Origin: Aerococcaceae bacterium DSM 111020
GTDB taxonomy: Bacteria > Bacillota > Bacilli > Lactobacillales > Aerococcaceae
NCBI GenBank assembly: GCA_015863185.1
Contig: JACBXP010000014.1
Span: 1 to 59,455, forward strand
DNA length: 59,455 bases
Direction of reading: 5' to 3'
Shown one piece after another: positions 28,569 to 37,148 of the stretch. The translations under genes and the position numbers were made by a program. Numbering within the stretch: the first letter of the stretch is position 1; the number at the start of each line of letters is the position of its first letter. The notes beneath the pieces were generated by a model. The model was given only the letters and a program-made list of their open reading frames with translations. It had not been told where the DNA came from and made no database searches.

Positions 28569-28641
28569 TGGTCCTTGCAGGGTTCGAACCTGCGACCCCT
28601 AGCTTGTCGAGCTAGTGCTCTCCCAACTGAGCTAAAGAACC
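28569..28641 (-). tRNA. tRNA-Val (anticodon GAC) with C33
   Basis: A complete 73-base cloverleaf on the minus strand. The acceptor arms are GGTTCTT and AAGGACC (one G-U pair). The D arm is GCTC/GAGC, the anticodon stem CTAGC/GCTAG, the T arm GCAGG/CCTGC with loop TTCGAAC, and the discriminator is A. The 3' CCA is not encoded. The 7-base anticodon loop is TCGACAA, which puts GAC at 34-36 (valine) and C at position 33 instead of the nearly universal U33. It stands alone with its own terminator. Confidence 0.85.
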
Positions 28642-28688
28642 ATAGTAATCATTATTAAACCATATCATCACTATAAATGCAACTCAAT

Positions 28689-28736
28689 AATGACATACTT
28701 CATAATGATTGACATTTTATTACGAAGCATGTCATT
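28689..28736 (-). terminator. Hairpin after the 89-residue protein gene
   Basis: On the minus strand an 18-bp stem including two G-U pairs forms 15 bases after the stop codon. There is no T-run, so it may be a weak terminator or an mRNA-stabilising end. The G-U pairs show it is more stable on the minus-strand transcript. Confidence 0.5.
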
Positions 28737-28751
28737 AAAGTGATTGATAAA

Positions 28752-29021
28752 CTATATCCAATCGACGCAATAGCTATCCGTTCCTTCTTTTAATTTTAAG
28801 GGGTGATTCGTACGATAAATACTTCCTTCAGGTGTTTGTTCTAAGTATAAGACAAAATTTTTAGGATAAAGTGACAAAATTTTTGAAAAAACATTATCTT
28901 GATCAATGATAATAGATTGAATTTCTTGATCTGTTGTGAACCAATCTGTTTCTAAATGAAAATAAGCGCCAGGTGCAATAAAAATTTCATACTCCAAGTT
29001 TGTTAAGATAGAATGTCCCAT
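28752..29021 (-). CDS. Small cytosolic protein of unknown function
   Basis: An 89-residue acidic protein I do not recognise. It has no membrane segment or signal peptide. Alternating hydrophobic stretches (YEIFIAPGAYFHLET, QSIIIDQDNVFSKIL, NFVLYLEQT) suggest a beta-rich fold, and it ends in CVDWI. A strong GGAGG site 7 bases before the ATG supports translation. It lies between a tRNA gene and the divergent dCMP deaminase operon, which gives no functional hint. Confidence 0.65.
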   Translation of the reverse strand: MGHSILTNLEYEIFIAPGAYFHLETDWFTTDQEIQSIIIDQDNVFSKILSLYPKNFVLYLEQTPEGSIYRTNHPLKLKEGTDSYCVDWI

Positions 29022-29189
29022 TTCAGTTCCTCCTTCACTCTAAGCAAACGCTTTCTATAATATCATTATACACTATGTTTAATATTTCACAATCTAATTT
29101 ATCATTAAAAATATTCGTTTTATTCTTTACTGAAGCAACATCTGTATAATTTGATATAATACATTTAATGTTATAAGGAGGAAACAAGA

Positions 29190-29636
29190 ATGCGTAAATC
29201 ATGGCATGAGTATTTTATAGAAATTACAGAAATGGTCGCCAGTCGATCAACCTGTGATCGAGCTTATGTAGGTTGTGTCTTAGTAAACAATGATCACCGT
29301 ATTGTATCAACAGGCTATAATGGTTCTGTGTCGGGAAATCCCCATTGTACACAAATCGGTCATCAAATGCGTGATAGACATTGTATCGCAACAATCCATG
29401 CTGAAATGAATGCATTACTTTATTGCGCAAAAGAAGGGATAGCAACCAAAGGCACAACTGCTTACATTACCCATTTTCCTTGTTTAAATTGCACAAAAGC
29501 TTTAATCCAAGCAGGTATCACAGCCATTTATTATCAGCATGATTATCGTCAAGATGACTATGCTATCGAATTATTAATGAAGAATAATATTCCCTATAGT
29601 AAATTACCATTAAAAGAAGGAGAAGTAGATGAATAA
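29190..29636 (+). CDS. comEB: dCMP deaminase / ComEB-family cytidylate deaminase
   Basis: Zinc enzyme that deaminates dCMP to dUMP. The 148-residue protein has the zinc site HAEMNAL (His ligand and catalytic Glu) and PCLNC (two Cys ligands). A second Cys/His-rich region around CTQIGHQMRDRHC matches the extra metal-binding part of ComEB-type proteins. AAGGAGGAAACAAG precedes the ATG. Its last 8 bases overlap the following DUF1858 gene, so the two are translationally coupled. In Bacillus comEB is in a competence operon; here it lies with a predicted sensor protein instead. Confidence 0.9.
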   Translation: MRKSWHEYFIEITEMVASRSTCDRAYVGCVLVNNDHRIVSTGYNGSVSGNPHCTQIGHQMRDRHCIATIHAEMNALLYCAKEGIATKGTTAYITHFPCLNCTKALIQAGITAIYYQHDYRQDDYAIELLMKNNIPYSKLPLKEGEVDE

Positions 29637-29874
29637 TATCATTGATTTAACACTACCAGTTTCTGATACGCTAAAGCAACATCCTGAATTATTAGATTTA
29701 CTGGTCCAGCTTGGTTTCAAGCCTCTTGGTAACCCAGCTATGCGTGAAACGGTGGGTCGTTTAGTATCCTTAAATAAAGGATGCGACATGATTCATTTAT
29801 CTAAAGAAAAATTAATTCAAGAACTTGAATGGAATGGTTATATGGTAAAAGGAGCTGAGACTAATGACGACTGA
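29629..29874 (+). CDS. DUF1858-domain protein
   Basis: An 81-residue protein made of one DUF1858 domain, with the family pattern IDLTLPVSDTLKQHPELLDL, then LGFKPLGNPAMRETVGRLV and a C-terminal LIQELEWNGY. Such domains often occur beside, or fused to, DUF438/hemerythrin proteins and are thought to take part in redox or nitric-oxide responses, although their activity is not established. It overlaps comEB upstream by 8 bases and the DUF438 gene downstream by 11, so all three should be made together. Confidence 0.88.
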   Translation: MNNIIDLTLPVSDTLKQHPELLDLLVQLGFKPLGNPAMRETVGRLVSLNKGCDMIHLSKEKLIQELEWNGYMVKGAETNDD

Positions 29875-31858
29875 TCAACGAATTCATATACTCAAAGAAT
29901 TGCTATTAAAATTACATCATGGTGCCACACCAGAATCAATTCAAGAAGAATTTAACACATATTTTAGTGATGTCAGTGCCATCGAAATTGCCCTTATGGA
30001 ACAACAACTTGTTTTCGATGATAATAATGACATTACCTATGAAGATGTACTTCAAATGTGTAATGTCCATGCCAATTTATTTAAAGGAAAAATTGATGAT
30101 CAAGGTGTCTCTGAAGCAGATTTACCTGGTCACCCAGTTCGTGTCTATAAAAATGAAAATGCCGCTTTACAAGCTGCGCTTTTACGCGTAGAAAATATAT
30201 TAAAGGCTTTATCGAATTTAAATATCAATGAAGAAATTGGCTTATTAAATGGATTAGAAAAACAATTTAATTTAGTGGGAGAATTTGAGAAACATTATAA
30301 TCGAAAAGAAAGTGTTTTCTTCCCTTTTTTAGAACGTCATGGTTACGATGCACCTCCTAAAGTAATGTGGGCAAAAGATGATGAAATTCGTGAATTATAC
30401 TATGATGCTCAAACAGAAATCAAAAAATTGCCTGACCAAACCACATTAGAAAAAGTGAAACAAGTTTATGAAGCTTTTGCTTTTGAATTTAGAGAAATGA
30501 TATTTAAAGAAGAAGCCATTCTCTTAAATATATTACTCGAAGCGTTATCTACTGACGAGTGGTATCAAATTGCGCAAGAAAGTAAAATGTATGGCTATGC
30601 CATTATCCCTCCTGAAGAAGAATGGAAACCAGAAACAATCTCACATCCCGACTCAGAAGAAATAGATACAAACACACACACAATGCAGTCAAAGCTCCCT
30701 GAAGTAACGATGCAAAATCATTCTAATTCTTTGAGTGAAGAATCACCCGTTGAATCATTGCTTGCTTATAAATTAGCTGCCCCACATGGTCAACTCATGA
30801 TTAACATTGAATCAAACCATACATCGCCAAAATATGATTATGATGCACCCATTGAACATCCTTTTACTCATGGCATGTTAAATTTAAATCAAGTTCAATG
30901 GTTATTTGATTATGTTCCATTCAAAATGTACTTTTTTGATTCTCAAGGGTTTTATCGATATTCCAATACTAAATGGGGCTTCCCGTCGCTTCCAATTTAT
31001 GCTGGTTGCGGAAAAGAACTTAATAATCACTACTCAGAAATTTATAATAACAAGATTGTCTCACAAATCAATAAAATGGTTGCAAACTTTCAATCAGGTG
31101 ATAATAAAATTTATACTTTTTATACAGAAAATGAGGATTATTCTTTAGTGACGCAGTTTATTGCAGTCTATGATGATCAGCAAATATATTTAGGATTCCT
31201 TCAAGTAGATGAAGACATTTCCGCATTACAATCGATTGATGTACCGACACATCGAGATATTGATCCTGTTAACCACTCTATCAAAATCAGAACTAACAGC
31301 CCAGTTCTGAGTTATAAAGAGTTAGAACTAACAGATGAAGACATTCAATTACAGTCAAAACGCGTATCCTTCGATAACCTTACGATCACATTAACTTATG
31401 AAGAAATACAAGAAGAAATATCCCCAGAATTAGCACTGCCATATGAATCTTTTAGGTTATCTGGTGGCCAATTATCGTTTTTAGAAATCAATGGAATATT
31501 TAACGCATTGCAAGGTGAAATCACTTTTGTTGATCGAGATAATTTATTTGTATTTTACAATAACCATGTTCCACATGAACAAATGTATTTCAAAAGAAAT
31601 CCAGCCCAATTGAAACGTGATCTTGAATTTTGTCATCCTCCTAAACTTTGGCCAAAAATAAATAAATTAGTCCAAAGCTTCAAACGTAAAGAAAAAAAAC
31701 AGGAAACAATTTGGTTCACTAAACCAACAGGTGAACTTATTCATATTATGTATATTCCTATTTTTGACGGACTGATAAAGTATCAAGGAATCTTAGAAAT
31801 TGTTCGTGACATTCAACCTTTACGCTCGTTAAATAAACAATCCCCATCACTACTATAA
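29864..31858 (+). CDS. DUF438 / hemerythrin-like / PAS multidomain protein
   Basis: A 664-residue cytosolic protein. Residues 1-75 are DUF438. About 85-245 form a hemerythrin-like four-helix domain, with GHPVRV, HYNRKESVFFPFLERHG, WAKDDEIRE and FREMIFKEEAIL carrying candidate iron ligands. A variable linker follows, then a first PAS-like region (about 340-450) and a second, well-conserved PAS domain (about 545-655) containing ITFVDRDN, FCHPPK and GILEIVRDI. The architecture suggests sensing of oxygen, nitric oxide or redox through di-iron and PAS sites, but no output domain is present, so it may work through its DUF1858 partner. The longer linker and first PAS region make it larger than the usual DUF438 protein. 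Confidence 0.85.
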   Translation: MTTDQRIHILKELLLKLHHGATPESIQEEFNTYFSDVSAIEIALMEQQLVFDDNNDITYEDVLQMCNVHANLFKGKIDDQGVSEADLPGHPVRVYKNENAALQAALLRVENILKALSNLNINEEIGLLNGLEKQFNLVGEFEKHYNRKESVFFPFLERHGYDAPPKVMWAKDDEIRELYYDAQTEIKKLPDQTTLEKVKQVYEAFAFEFREMIFKEEAILLNILLEALSTDEWYQIAQESKMYGYAIIPPEEEWKPETISHPDSEEIDTNTHTMQSKLPEVTMQNHSNSLSEESPVESLLAYKLAAPHGQLMINIESNHTSPKYDYDAPIEHPFTHGMLNLNQVQWLFDYVPFKMYFFDSQGFYRYSNTKWGFPSLPIYAGCGKELNNHYSEIYNNKIVSQINKMVANFQSGDNKIYTFYTENEDYSLVTQFIAVYDDQQIYLGFLQVDEDISALQSIDVPTHRDIDPVNHSIKIRTNSPVLSYKELELTDEDIQLQSKRVSFDNLTITLTYEEIQEEISPELALPYESFRLSGGQLSFLEINGIFNALQGEITFVDRDNLFVFYNNHVPHEQMYFKRNPAQLKRDLEFCHPPKLWPKINKLVQSFKRKEKKQETIWFTKPTGELIHIMYIPIFDGLIKYQGILEIVRDIQPLRSLNKQSPSLL

Positions 31859-31861
31859 ACA

Positions 31862-31901
31862 AACAGCCCTTTCATCATAATAGTTACATGAAAGGGCTGT
31901 T
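31862..31901. terminator. Bidirectional terminator, DUF438 operon/mnmG
   Basis: Fourteen-bp perfect stem (AACAGCCCTTTCAT with its complement) in the convergent spacer, three bases after the plus-strand stop. T-rich sequence follows on both sides. Confidence 0.75.
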
Positions 31902-31963
31902 ATCTTAATTTTATATTTGTTTCTAAAATACCACAATTTTTAATCAAATCATTTATTTGAAGT

Positions 31964-33865
31964 TTAAATTCTTGGTATTTGACTATATGGTTGGCTCAAA
32001 TATACTGAAAGAATGGCGATATCCGCTGGATTCACTCCGCTTACTCTGCTAGCTTGACCAAGTGTGGTCGGGTTAATGAGCTTCAATCGCTCTCTTGCTT
32101 CTGTGGCAAGATTCTCCACTTGATCCCAATCGATATCTTGCGGGATTTGTTTAGCTTCCATGCCTGCCATTTTTTCTACTTTTCGATTAGCTTTTGTAAT
32201 ATAACCTGCATATTTAATCTGTGTTTCTACTTGTTCGCCAACATCTTGACGGACTGGTCCTTCTTCTCGTGGAATCAAACGAACTATCTCATGATAGCGT
32301 ATTTCTGGTCGTTTTAATAAATCACTAGCTAAAATACCGTCTTTTAATGGAGTAGATCCAACTCGTTCAAAATATTCAGTAATACCAGGCGTATTCGGTG
32401 TCAGTCGAATACTCTGTAGTCTTTTCAATTCTTCTTTGATTTGCGTTACTTTTTCTTGATATAAATGATAACGTTCATCATCTACAAGTCCAATCTCCCG
32501 GCCTTTTTCTGTTAAACGCAGATCAGCATTGTCATGACGCAGTAATAGACGATATTCTGCTCGAGATGTAAGTAAACGATAAGGTTCTGTCGTGCCCTTT
32601 GTCACTAAATCATCAATCATTACTCCAATATAAGCTTCGTCACGTCTCAAAATAAAGGGTTCTTTTCCTTGGACTTTTAAGGCTGCATTAATCCCAGCAA
32701 TAATACCTTGTCCTGCAGCTTCTTCATATCCACTCGTTCCATTCATCTGTCCAGCAGTGAATAAACCTGGGAAATCTTTTAATTCTAATGTCAATTGTAA
32801 CTGATGTGGCACAACTACATCATATTCGATAGCATATCCTGGACGCATTAATTTAGCATTTTCCAAACCCTCTACACTATGTAAAACTTCTTGCTGAACA
32901 TCTTCTGGAAGTGAGGTTGATAACCCTTGAACATACATTTCTTTTGTATTTATTCCTTCAGGTTCAATGAAGATCTGATGTCTCGGTTTATCTGAGAATC
33001 GTACGATTTTATCTTCTATTGATGGACAATATCTAGCGCCTACTCCTTCCACAATTCCAGAAAACATAGGTGCGCGGTGAAGATTTTCTTGAATAATTTC
33101 ATGTGTTTGTTGATTAGTATGTGTTAACCAACAAGAAACATTTGCACCTGTTCCTGATTCTTCTTCAGTAATATAAGAAAAATGAATCGGTTTTTCATCT
33201 CCAGGCTGTTCTTCAGTAGCCTCATAATTCACTGTATCTCCATGAATACGTGGAGGGGTCCCAGTTTTAAAACGTGTTAATTCTATGCCCATTTCTAGTA
33301 AATGTTCTGATAATTGAATCGAGGGTAAAGTATTGTTTGGACCGGAAGAATAAGCTAACTCACCAATAATAATCTTTCCACGCGAACTCGTTCCAGCTGT
33401 AAGAATCACAGCTTCACTACGATATAAGGCACCTGTTTCAGAAATAACACCTTTTACTTGACCGTCTTCTAAATGAAGGCGAACGGCCATCCCTTGCTCT
33501 AAATCTAAATTTTCTGTGTTTTCAAGTGTTTGTTTCATGGTTTGAGCATAAGCTTGCTTATCAGCTTGTGCACGCAAAGCTTGAACTGCTGGACCTTTAC
33601 TCGTATTTAATAAACGCATTTGAATTTGTGTAGCGTCGATATTTATTCCCATTTGACCGCCTAAGGCATCAATTTCACGAACAACAACTCCTTTAGCTGG
33701 TCCACCAATCGATGGATTACATGGCATAAAAGCAACCATCTCAAGATTCATCGTTAAGAGCAATGTCTTTGCTCCCAAACGTGCGCTCGCTAAAGCAGCT
33801 TCGCTTCCTGCATGACCTGCACCTACCACAATAACATCATATTTTTGAGCTTCATATAATTGCAT
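31964..33865 (-). CDS. mnmG: tRNA uridine-5-carboxymethylaminomethyl modification enzyme MnmG
   Basis: FAD enzyme that, with MnmE, modifies U34 of tRNAs reading NNA/NNG codons. The 633-residue length is typical. The N-terminal FAD-binding motif [14 protein letters not shown], the signature [16 protein letters not shown], the GTSSRGKI segment and the C-terminal [13 protein letters not shown] all match. The ATG abuts the stop of the nudix gene with no gap, and GAAGGAGTTG precedes it within that gene. It is the last gene of mnmE-nudix-mnmG. Confidence 0.98.
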   Translation of the reverse strand: MQLYEAQKYDVIVVGAGHAGSEAALASARLGAKTLLLTMNLEMVAFMPCNPSIGGPAKGVVVREIDALGGQMGINIDATQIQMRLLNTSKGPAVQALRAQADKQAYAQTMKQTLENTENLDLEQGMAVRLHLEDGQVKGVISETGALYRSEAVILTAGTSSRGKIIIGELAYSSGPNNTLPSIQLSEHLLEMGIELTRFKTGTPPRIHGDTVNYEATEEQPGDEKPIHFSYITEEESGTGANVSCWLTHTNQQTHEIIQENLHRAPMFSGIVEGVGARYCPSIEDKIVRFSDKPRHQIFIEPEGINTKEMYVQGLSTSLPEDVQQEVLHSVEGLENAKLMRPGYAIEYDVVVPHQLQLTLELKDFPGLFTAGQMNGTSGYEEAAGQGIIAGINAALKVQGKEPFILRRDEAYIGVMIDDLVTKGTTEPYRLLTSRAEYRLLLRHDNADLRLTEKGREIGLVDDERYHLYQEKVTQIKEELKRLQSIRLTPNTPGITEYFERVGSTPLKDGILASDLLKRPEIRYHEIVRLIPREEGPVRQDVGEQVETQIKYAGYITKANRKVEKMAGMEAKQIPQDIDWDQVENLATEARERLKLINPTTLGQASRVSGVNPADIAILSVYLSQPYSQIPRI

Positions 33866-34351
33866 CTATTCAACTCCTTCTTTATCATAAAAAACAACCG
33901 AATGATCAATGAGTTGTTCATCTAAATCATAAGTAAAACTCGCTGAGAAAAAGGGACGATTATCTTTTAACCATTGCAGATAAATATAATCTCCATCCCA
34001 AGTGGGTTTTGATAACACATCATCATAATCAACCCATTCCAAAGTACCTTCATCACATTCCTCAACTAGTTCCCCATCATAATCCGTGACAATATAAACA
34101 AAACTATACCAATCTTCTCCATCATGACGGAAATCCGGAAACGTAATAAAACCTCTTAGGTCGAGTGATCTAGCATTCAAACCCGTTTCTTCTTTTATTT
34201 CTCGAATAGCACAAGCTTCAGGTGTTTCACCCGGTTCAAATTTTCCACCAACACTGACATATTTCCCTTCATGAATATCATTCAGCTTCTTATCACGTTT
34301 TAGTAACAATAATTGCGAGCCATTATCAATATAACAAATCGTTGATAACAT
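33866..34351 (-). CDS. NUDIX hydrolase, MutT/8-oxo-dGTP diphosphatase type
   Basis: Hydrolyses nucleoside diphosphates linked to another moiety; this subfamily probably cleans oxidised nucleotides such as 8-oxo-dGTP. The 161-residue protein has a complete Nudix box, from GGKFEPGETPEA through REIKEETGL, with all metal-binding glutamates. The end (SASFTYDLDEQLIDHSVVFY) fits the YjhB/MutT-like group. It sits between mnmE and mnmG, with 12 bases before it and none after it, an unusual place for a nudix gene. Confidence 0.9.
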   Translation of the reverse strand: MLSTICYIDNGSQLLLLKRDKKLNDIHEGKYVSVGGKFEPGETPEACAIREIKEETGLNARSLDLRGFITFPDFRHDGEDWYSFVYIVTDYDGELVEECDEGTLEWVDYDDVLSKPTWDGDYIYLQWLKDNRPFFSASFTYDLDEQLIDHSVVFYDKEGVE

Positions 34352-34363
34352 TGAATTTCTCCT

Positions 34364-35743
34364 TTATTTACCAAGACAAAATTGACTGAATAATTTATCA
34401 ATCAGTTCATCCTGGACACTCTCACCAGTAATTTCACCAAGTGTATCCCATGCATGAATAAAATCAATTTGTATTAAATCAACGGGCAATTGCATCTCTG
34501 TTGCTTCTAGCACTTCATCTAATGAACCAAGTGCCTGTTTTAGTAATTGTGTATGCCGAGTGTTTAATAAATAATTCGATTCAGCCGATTGAAGATGCCC
34601 ACTAAAGAATAACCGCTCTATTTGTTCTTCTAGAGCATCGATACCTGCTTCATCTATCATCGATGTTTCAATTAATTCTGTTTCATCCGCTAAATCCAGA
34701 AGTTTCTCACGATTAATTTTAGATGGTAGATCTTGTTTATTCATTACAATAATACGTTTTTGATCTCTTGTCGCTTCTAGAAGTTCAATATCTACTTCCT
34801 GTAGTGCTTCTGCTTGATTCAAAATTAAAATAATTAAATCAGCATTTTCCATTAATTGACGACTTTTTTCAACACCGATTTTTTCAACTATTTCTTCAGT
34901 TTGTCGAATACCAGCTGTATCTGTTAATTTTAACGGCACGCCACGGACATTCACATATTCTTCAATTGAATCGCGAGTCGTCCCTTCAATATCTGTAACA
35001 ATAGCTGAATCTGTCCCAGTTAAAATATTAAGCAAACTAGATTTGCCGACATTAGGACGACCTATAATAACGGTATTAATTCCGTCTCTAAACAATCGTC
35101 CTTGTTGTGCTTGAGCAAGTATGCGTTGAATTTCGCCTTTAATTAATTTAGCTGTCGTACTTAGTTCATTGGTCGATAATTCTTCAACATCATCATACTC
35201 AGGATAATCGATGGTCACTTCAACTTGAGCAAGAGTATCTAACATTCGCTGACGTAAATCTGTTATTTTTGACGATAAACTTCCTTGTAATTGAGACATC
35301 GAAGCACTCATGGCACGATTTGTTTTTGCTTCAATCATGTCCATCACTGCTTCAGCTTGAGATAGATCAATCCGTCCATTAAGAAAAGCACGTTTTGTGA
35401 ATTCTCCTGGTTCTGCTAATCTAGCTCCTTGCTCCAAGACAAGATTCAAAATGCTTTGAACAGCAACAATACCCCCATGGCAATTTATTTCAGTAATCGA
35501 CTCACAAGTATAAGACTTCGGTGCATGCATCACGCTTACCATAACTTCATCAATCGTCTTCTCTGTTTCTGGATTATAAATATGCCCATAATTAATTGTA
35601 TTTGCTGGTACTTTCGTTAAATCTTTTCCTTTAAAAATTCGATTCGTTATCGATATCGCATCTTCACCACTTAAGCGGACAATCCCGATTGCCCCTTCAC
35701 CTAATGCTGTGGAAATCGCTGCGATTGTATCTTGAATATACAT
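34364..35743 (-). CDS. mnmE: tRNA modification GTPase MnmE
   Basis: Homodimeric GTPase that works with MnmG on wobble uridines. The 459 residues have the tetrahydrofolate-binding N-terminal domain, a helical domain and an inserted G domain: GRPNVGKSSLL (P-loop, about 225), DTAG and MNKQD. The C-terminal FCLGK carries the catalytic-site cysteine of the family. The ATG at 35743 has AGGAG upstream. An in-frame GTG 81 bases earlier lies in a terminator-like leader and is not used in my call. Confidence 0.97.
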   Translation of the reverse strand: MYIQDTIAAISTALGEGAIGIVRLSGEDAISITNRIFKGKDLTKVPANTINYGHIYNPETEKTIDEVMVSVMHAPKSYTCESITEINCHGGIVAVQSILNLVLEQGARLAEPGEFTKRAFLNGRIDLSQAEAVMDMIEAKTNRAMSASMSQLQGSLSSKITDLRQRMLDTLAQVEVTIDYPEYDDVEELSTNELSTTAKLIKGEIQRILAQAQQGRLFRDGINTVIIGRPNVGKSSLLNILTGTDSAIVTDIEGTTRDSIEEYVNVRGVPLKLTDTAGIRQTEEIVEKIGVEKSRQLMENADLIILILNQAEALQEVDIELLEATRDQKRIIVMNKQDLPSKINREKLLDLADETELIETSMIDEAGIDALEEQIERLFFSGHLQSAESNYLLNTRHTQLLKQALGSLDEVLEATEMQLPVDLIQIDFIHAWDTLGEITGESVQDELIDKLFSQFCLGK

Positions 35744-35774
35744 AATAGGCTCCTTTCTATTTGAAATATTGACA

Positions 35775-35827
35775 CAAAAAAAGTGCCTAAACCGCCCTTT
35801 TAATAATGGATTGACGGTTAGCACTTT
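35775..35827 (-). terminator. Terminator-like hairpin in the mnmE leader (attenuator or small RNA end)
   Basis: On the minus strand AAAGTGC-TAACCG pairs, with small bulges, with CGGTTTAGGCACTTT and is followed by a T7 run. It lies between the predicted promoter and mnmE, and no upstream minus-strand gene needs a terminator there. It may therefore be an attenuator, or the 3' end of a small RNA of about 75 bases. Confidence 0.6.
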
Positions 35828-35853
35828 GACTGCTTCATCTATTCTTTTTATGA

Positions 35854-35882
35854 ATTATAACGAAAAAAAATAAGAAAAGCAA
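35854..35882 (-). promoter_or_regulatory. Predicted promoter of mnmE-nudix-mnmG
   Basis: On the minus strand TTGCTT (35877-35882) and TATAAT (35854-35859) have 17-base spacing. A transcript would begin near 35847, just before the leader hairpin. Confidence 0.65.
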
Positions 35883-35922
35883 TCATATCGAGTCACTCTT
35901 ATCATTATTAATCAAACCTTAA

Positions 35923-35950
35923 TTGCAAAATTATCACAAAGTTATATAAT
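35923..35950 (+). promoter_or_regulatory. Predicted promoter of the serine hydrolase-nth unit
   Basis: TTGCAA (35923-35928) and TATAAT (35945-35950) are separated by 16 bases and lie 42 bases before the serine hydrolase start. It is divergent to the mnmE promoter. Confidence 0.6.
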
Positions 35951-35991
35951 GAAGATTATGTGACAAAGAAAGATTAAAGGTAGGACTAGCT

Positions 35992-37137
35992 ATGAAACAT
36001 CCAAAAAGAAAAAGTATCCATCCATCGCCTAAGAATTCTCCTTATATTTTAGGTCTTTTATGTCTTATAATCCCCCTCATCATAATCATTGGTTTGGTGA
36101 TAAATAACAAACAATCAAATGACGTTGTGGAAGAAACAGCTCTTCTCGAAGCGTCCAGTGAAGCTTTGTCCTCTACTAATCAGCAAACATATGATTCTCA
36201 AAGTACAAATCAAGACGAGTCCTCTCAGATTGTTTCTTCCTCGAAAGTATCCGAACAAAGTGAATCTAAGGAAGAATTGAAACAAGATGAATCTGAAAAA
36301 AATTCAAATCAGGCCAAATTAGTAGAAATATATGATTTAGAATTAATGGAAGCAACAGATTTAGAATTTATCGACAATATTGAAGATTATCATTCTGTTG
36401 ATGAGATTGTTCAATATGTCGTGGAAGAAACGGGTGCTTCTGTCGAAGAGATTTCAGTTGCTTATTATAATTTACTTGATGATTCAACTTATTTTTTAAA
36501 TGAAACAAAGCCACAAATTGTCGCTAGCATTTATAAAGTCGGGTTAGTCGCTATGTATGTCGACTTAATTAATGAAGGTGTTTATTCTTATGATACTCCT
36601 GTTACGGTTGATGAACGTGCTTTAAGCTCATCGGGTGACGATGTCATGCTCGGTACATTTACTCTTGATGAATTGATGCAACAAACAATTCTTTATTCTA
36701 ATAATGTCACTTCATGGGCCCTTATCTTTCATCATTTTGGCAGTTGGTCCGGATATATAGAAGCATTAAGTAACTTCACAGATATTTCTTCTGTTGCCGA
36801 TCTTGCCTACCAAGACAATTATTTAACGAGTGAAATCTTACTTAATGTCTTTTATAAAATATCTCAAGACCCATCTTATGATTATTTAATTGACTTGATG
36901 CATCATTCAACACCCAATCAATTATTTACAGCATATGTTCAAGAAGGTATGGCTAATAAATATGGGCGTTTAGACAATGTTGTAACAGATGCCGGCATTT
37001 ATTATGAAGATGACCAACCTATTTATATATTGGTAGGTTTAACTGATGCTAACGGGACTGGAGATTACTTTTTGGAGCGTTTGAATTTGCGTATTAATGA
37101 ATGGACGCGTTATAACTATTTAAACAATGACGATTAG
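35992..37137 (+). CDS. Membrane-anchored serine hydrolase (class A beta-lactamase-like fold)
   Basis: A 381-residue surface protein. One transmembrane helix (about 18-38) is followed by a Ser/Gln/Glu-rich linker to about 105 and a beta-lactamase/PBP-like domain. The nucleophile motif SxxK is SIYK at 179-182, and SNN at 236-238 occupies the SxN position. The third motif, normally KTG, reads TDAG at about 332-335, so beta-lactam hydrolysis is doubtful. Relatives in lactic acid bacteria are described only as serine hydrolases, perhaps acting on the cell wall. It lies 11 bases upstream of nth. Confidence 0.82.
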   Translation: MKHPKRKSIHPSPKNSPYILGLLCLIIPLIIIIGLVINNKQSNDVVEETALLEASSEALSSTNQQTYDSQSTNQDESSQIVSSSKVSEQSESKEELKQDESEKNSNQAKLVEIYDLELMEATDLEFIDNIEDYHSVDEIVQYVVEETGASVEEISVAYYNLLDDSTYFLNETKPQIVASIYKVGLVAMYVDLINEGVYSYDTPVTVDERALSSSGDDVMLGTFTLDELMQQTILYSNNVTSWALIFHHFGSWSGYIEALSNFTDISSVADLAYQDNYLTSEILLNVFYKISQDPSYDYLIDLMHHSTPNQLFTAYVQEGMANKYGRLDNVVTDAGIYYEDDQPIYILVGLTDANGTGDYFLERLNLRINEWTRYNYLNNDD

Positions 37138-37148
37138 AAAGGACAGAT

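Noticed and set aside
28569-28641. tRNA-Asp on the plus strand (loop TTGTCGA would give anticodon GTC with U33).
   Set aside because: The T-arm core and anticodon stem are nearly palindromic, but the D arm, acceptor pairing and position-specific bases only fit the minus strand; the terminator is also on the minus-strand side.
28569-28641. Reading the anticodon as CGA (serine) by shifting the loop one base to restore U33.
   Set aside because: The shift breaks a perfect 5-bp stem and puts a pyrimidine at position 37, and the tRNA lacks the long variable arm of serine tRNAs.
29864-31858. Loss of a hemerythrin iron ligand because WAKDDEIR has Asp where some hemerythrins have His.
   Set aside because: As I remember the DUF438 family, an acidic residue at this place is usual, so I do not treat it as a defect.
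35992-37137. Annotation as a class A beta-lactamase.
   Set aside because: The KTG motif is not present and no omega-loop glutamate could be assigned, so resistance function is not supported.
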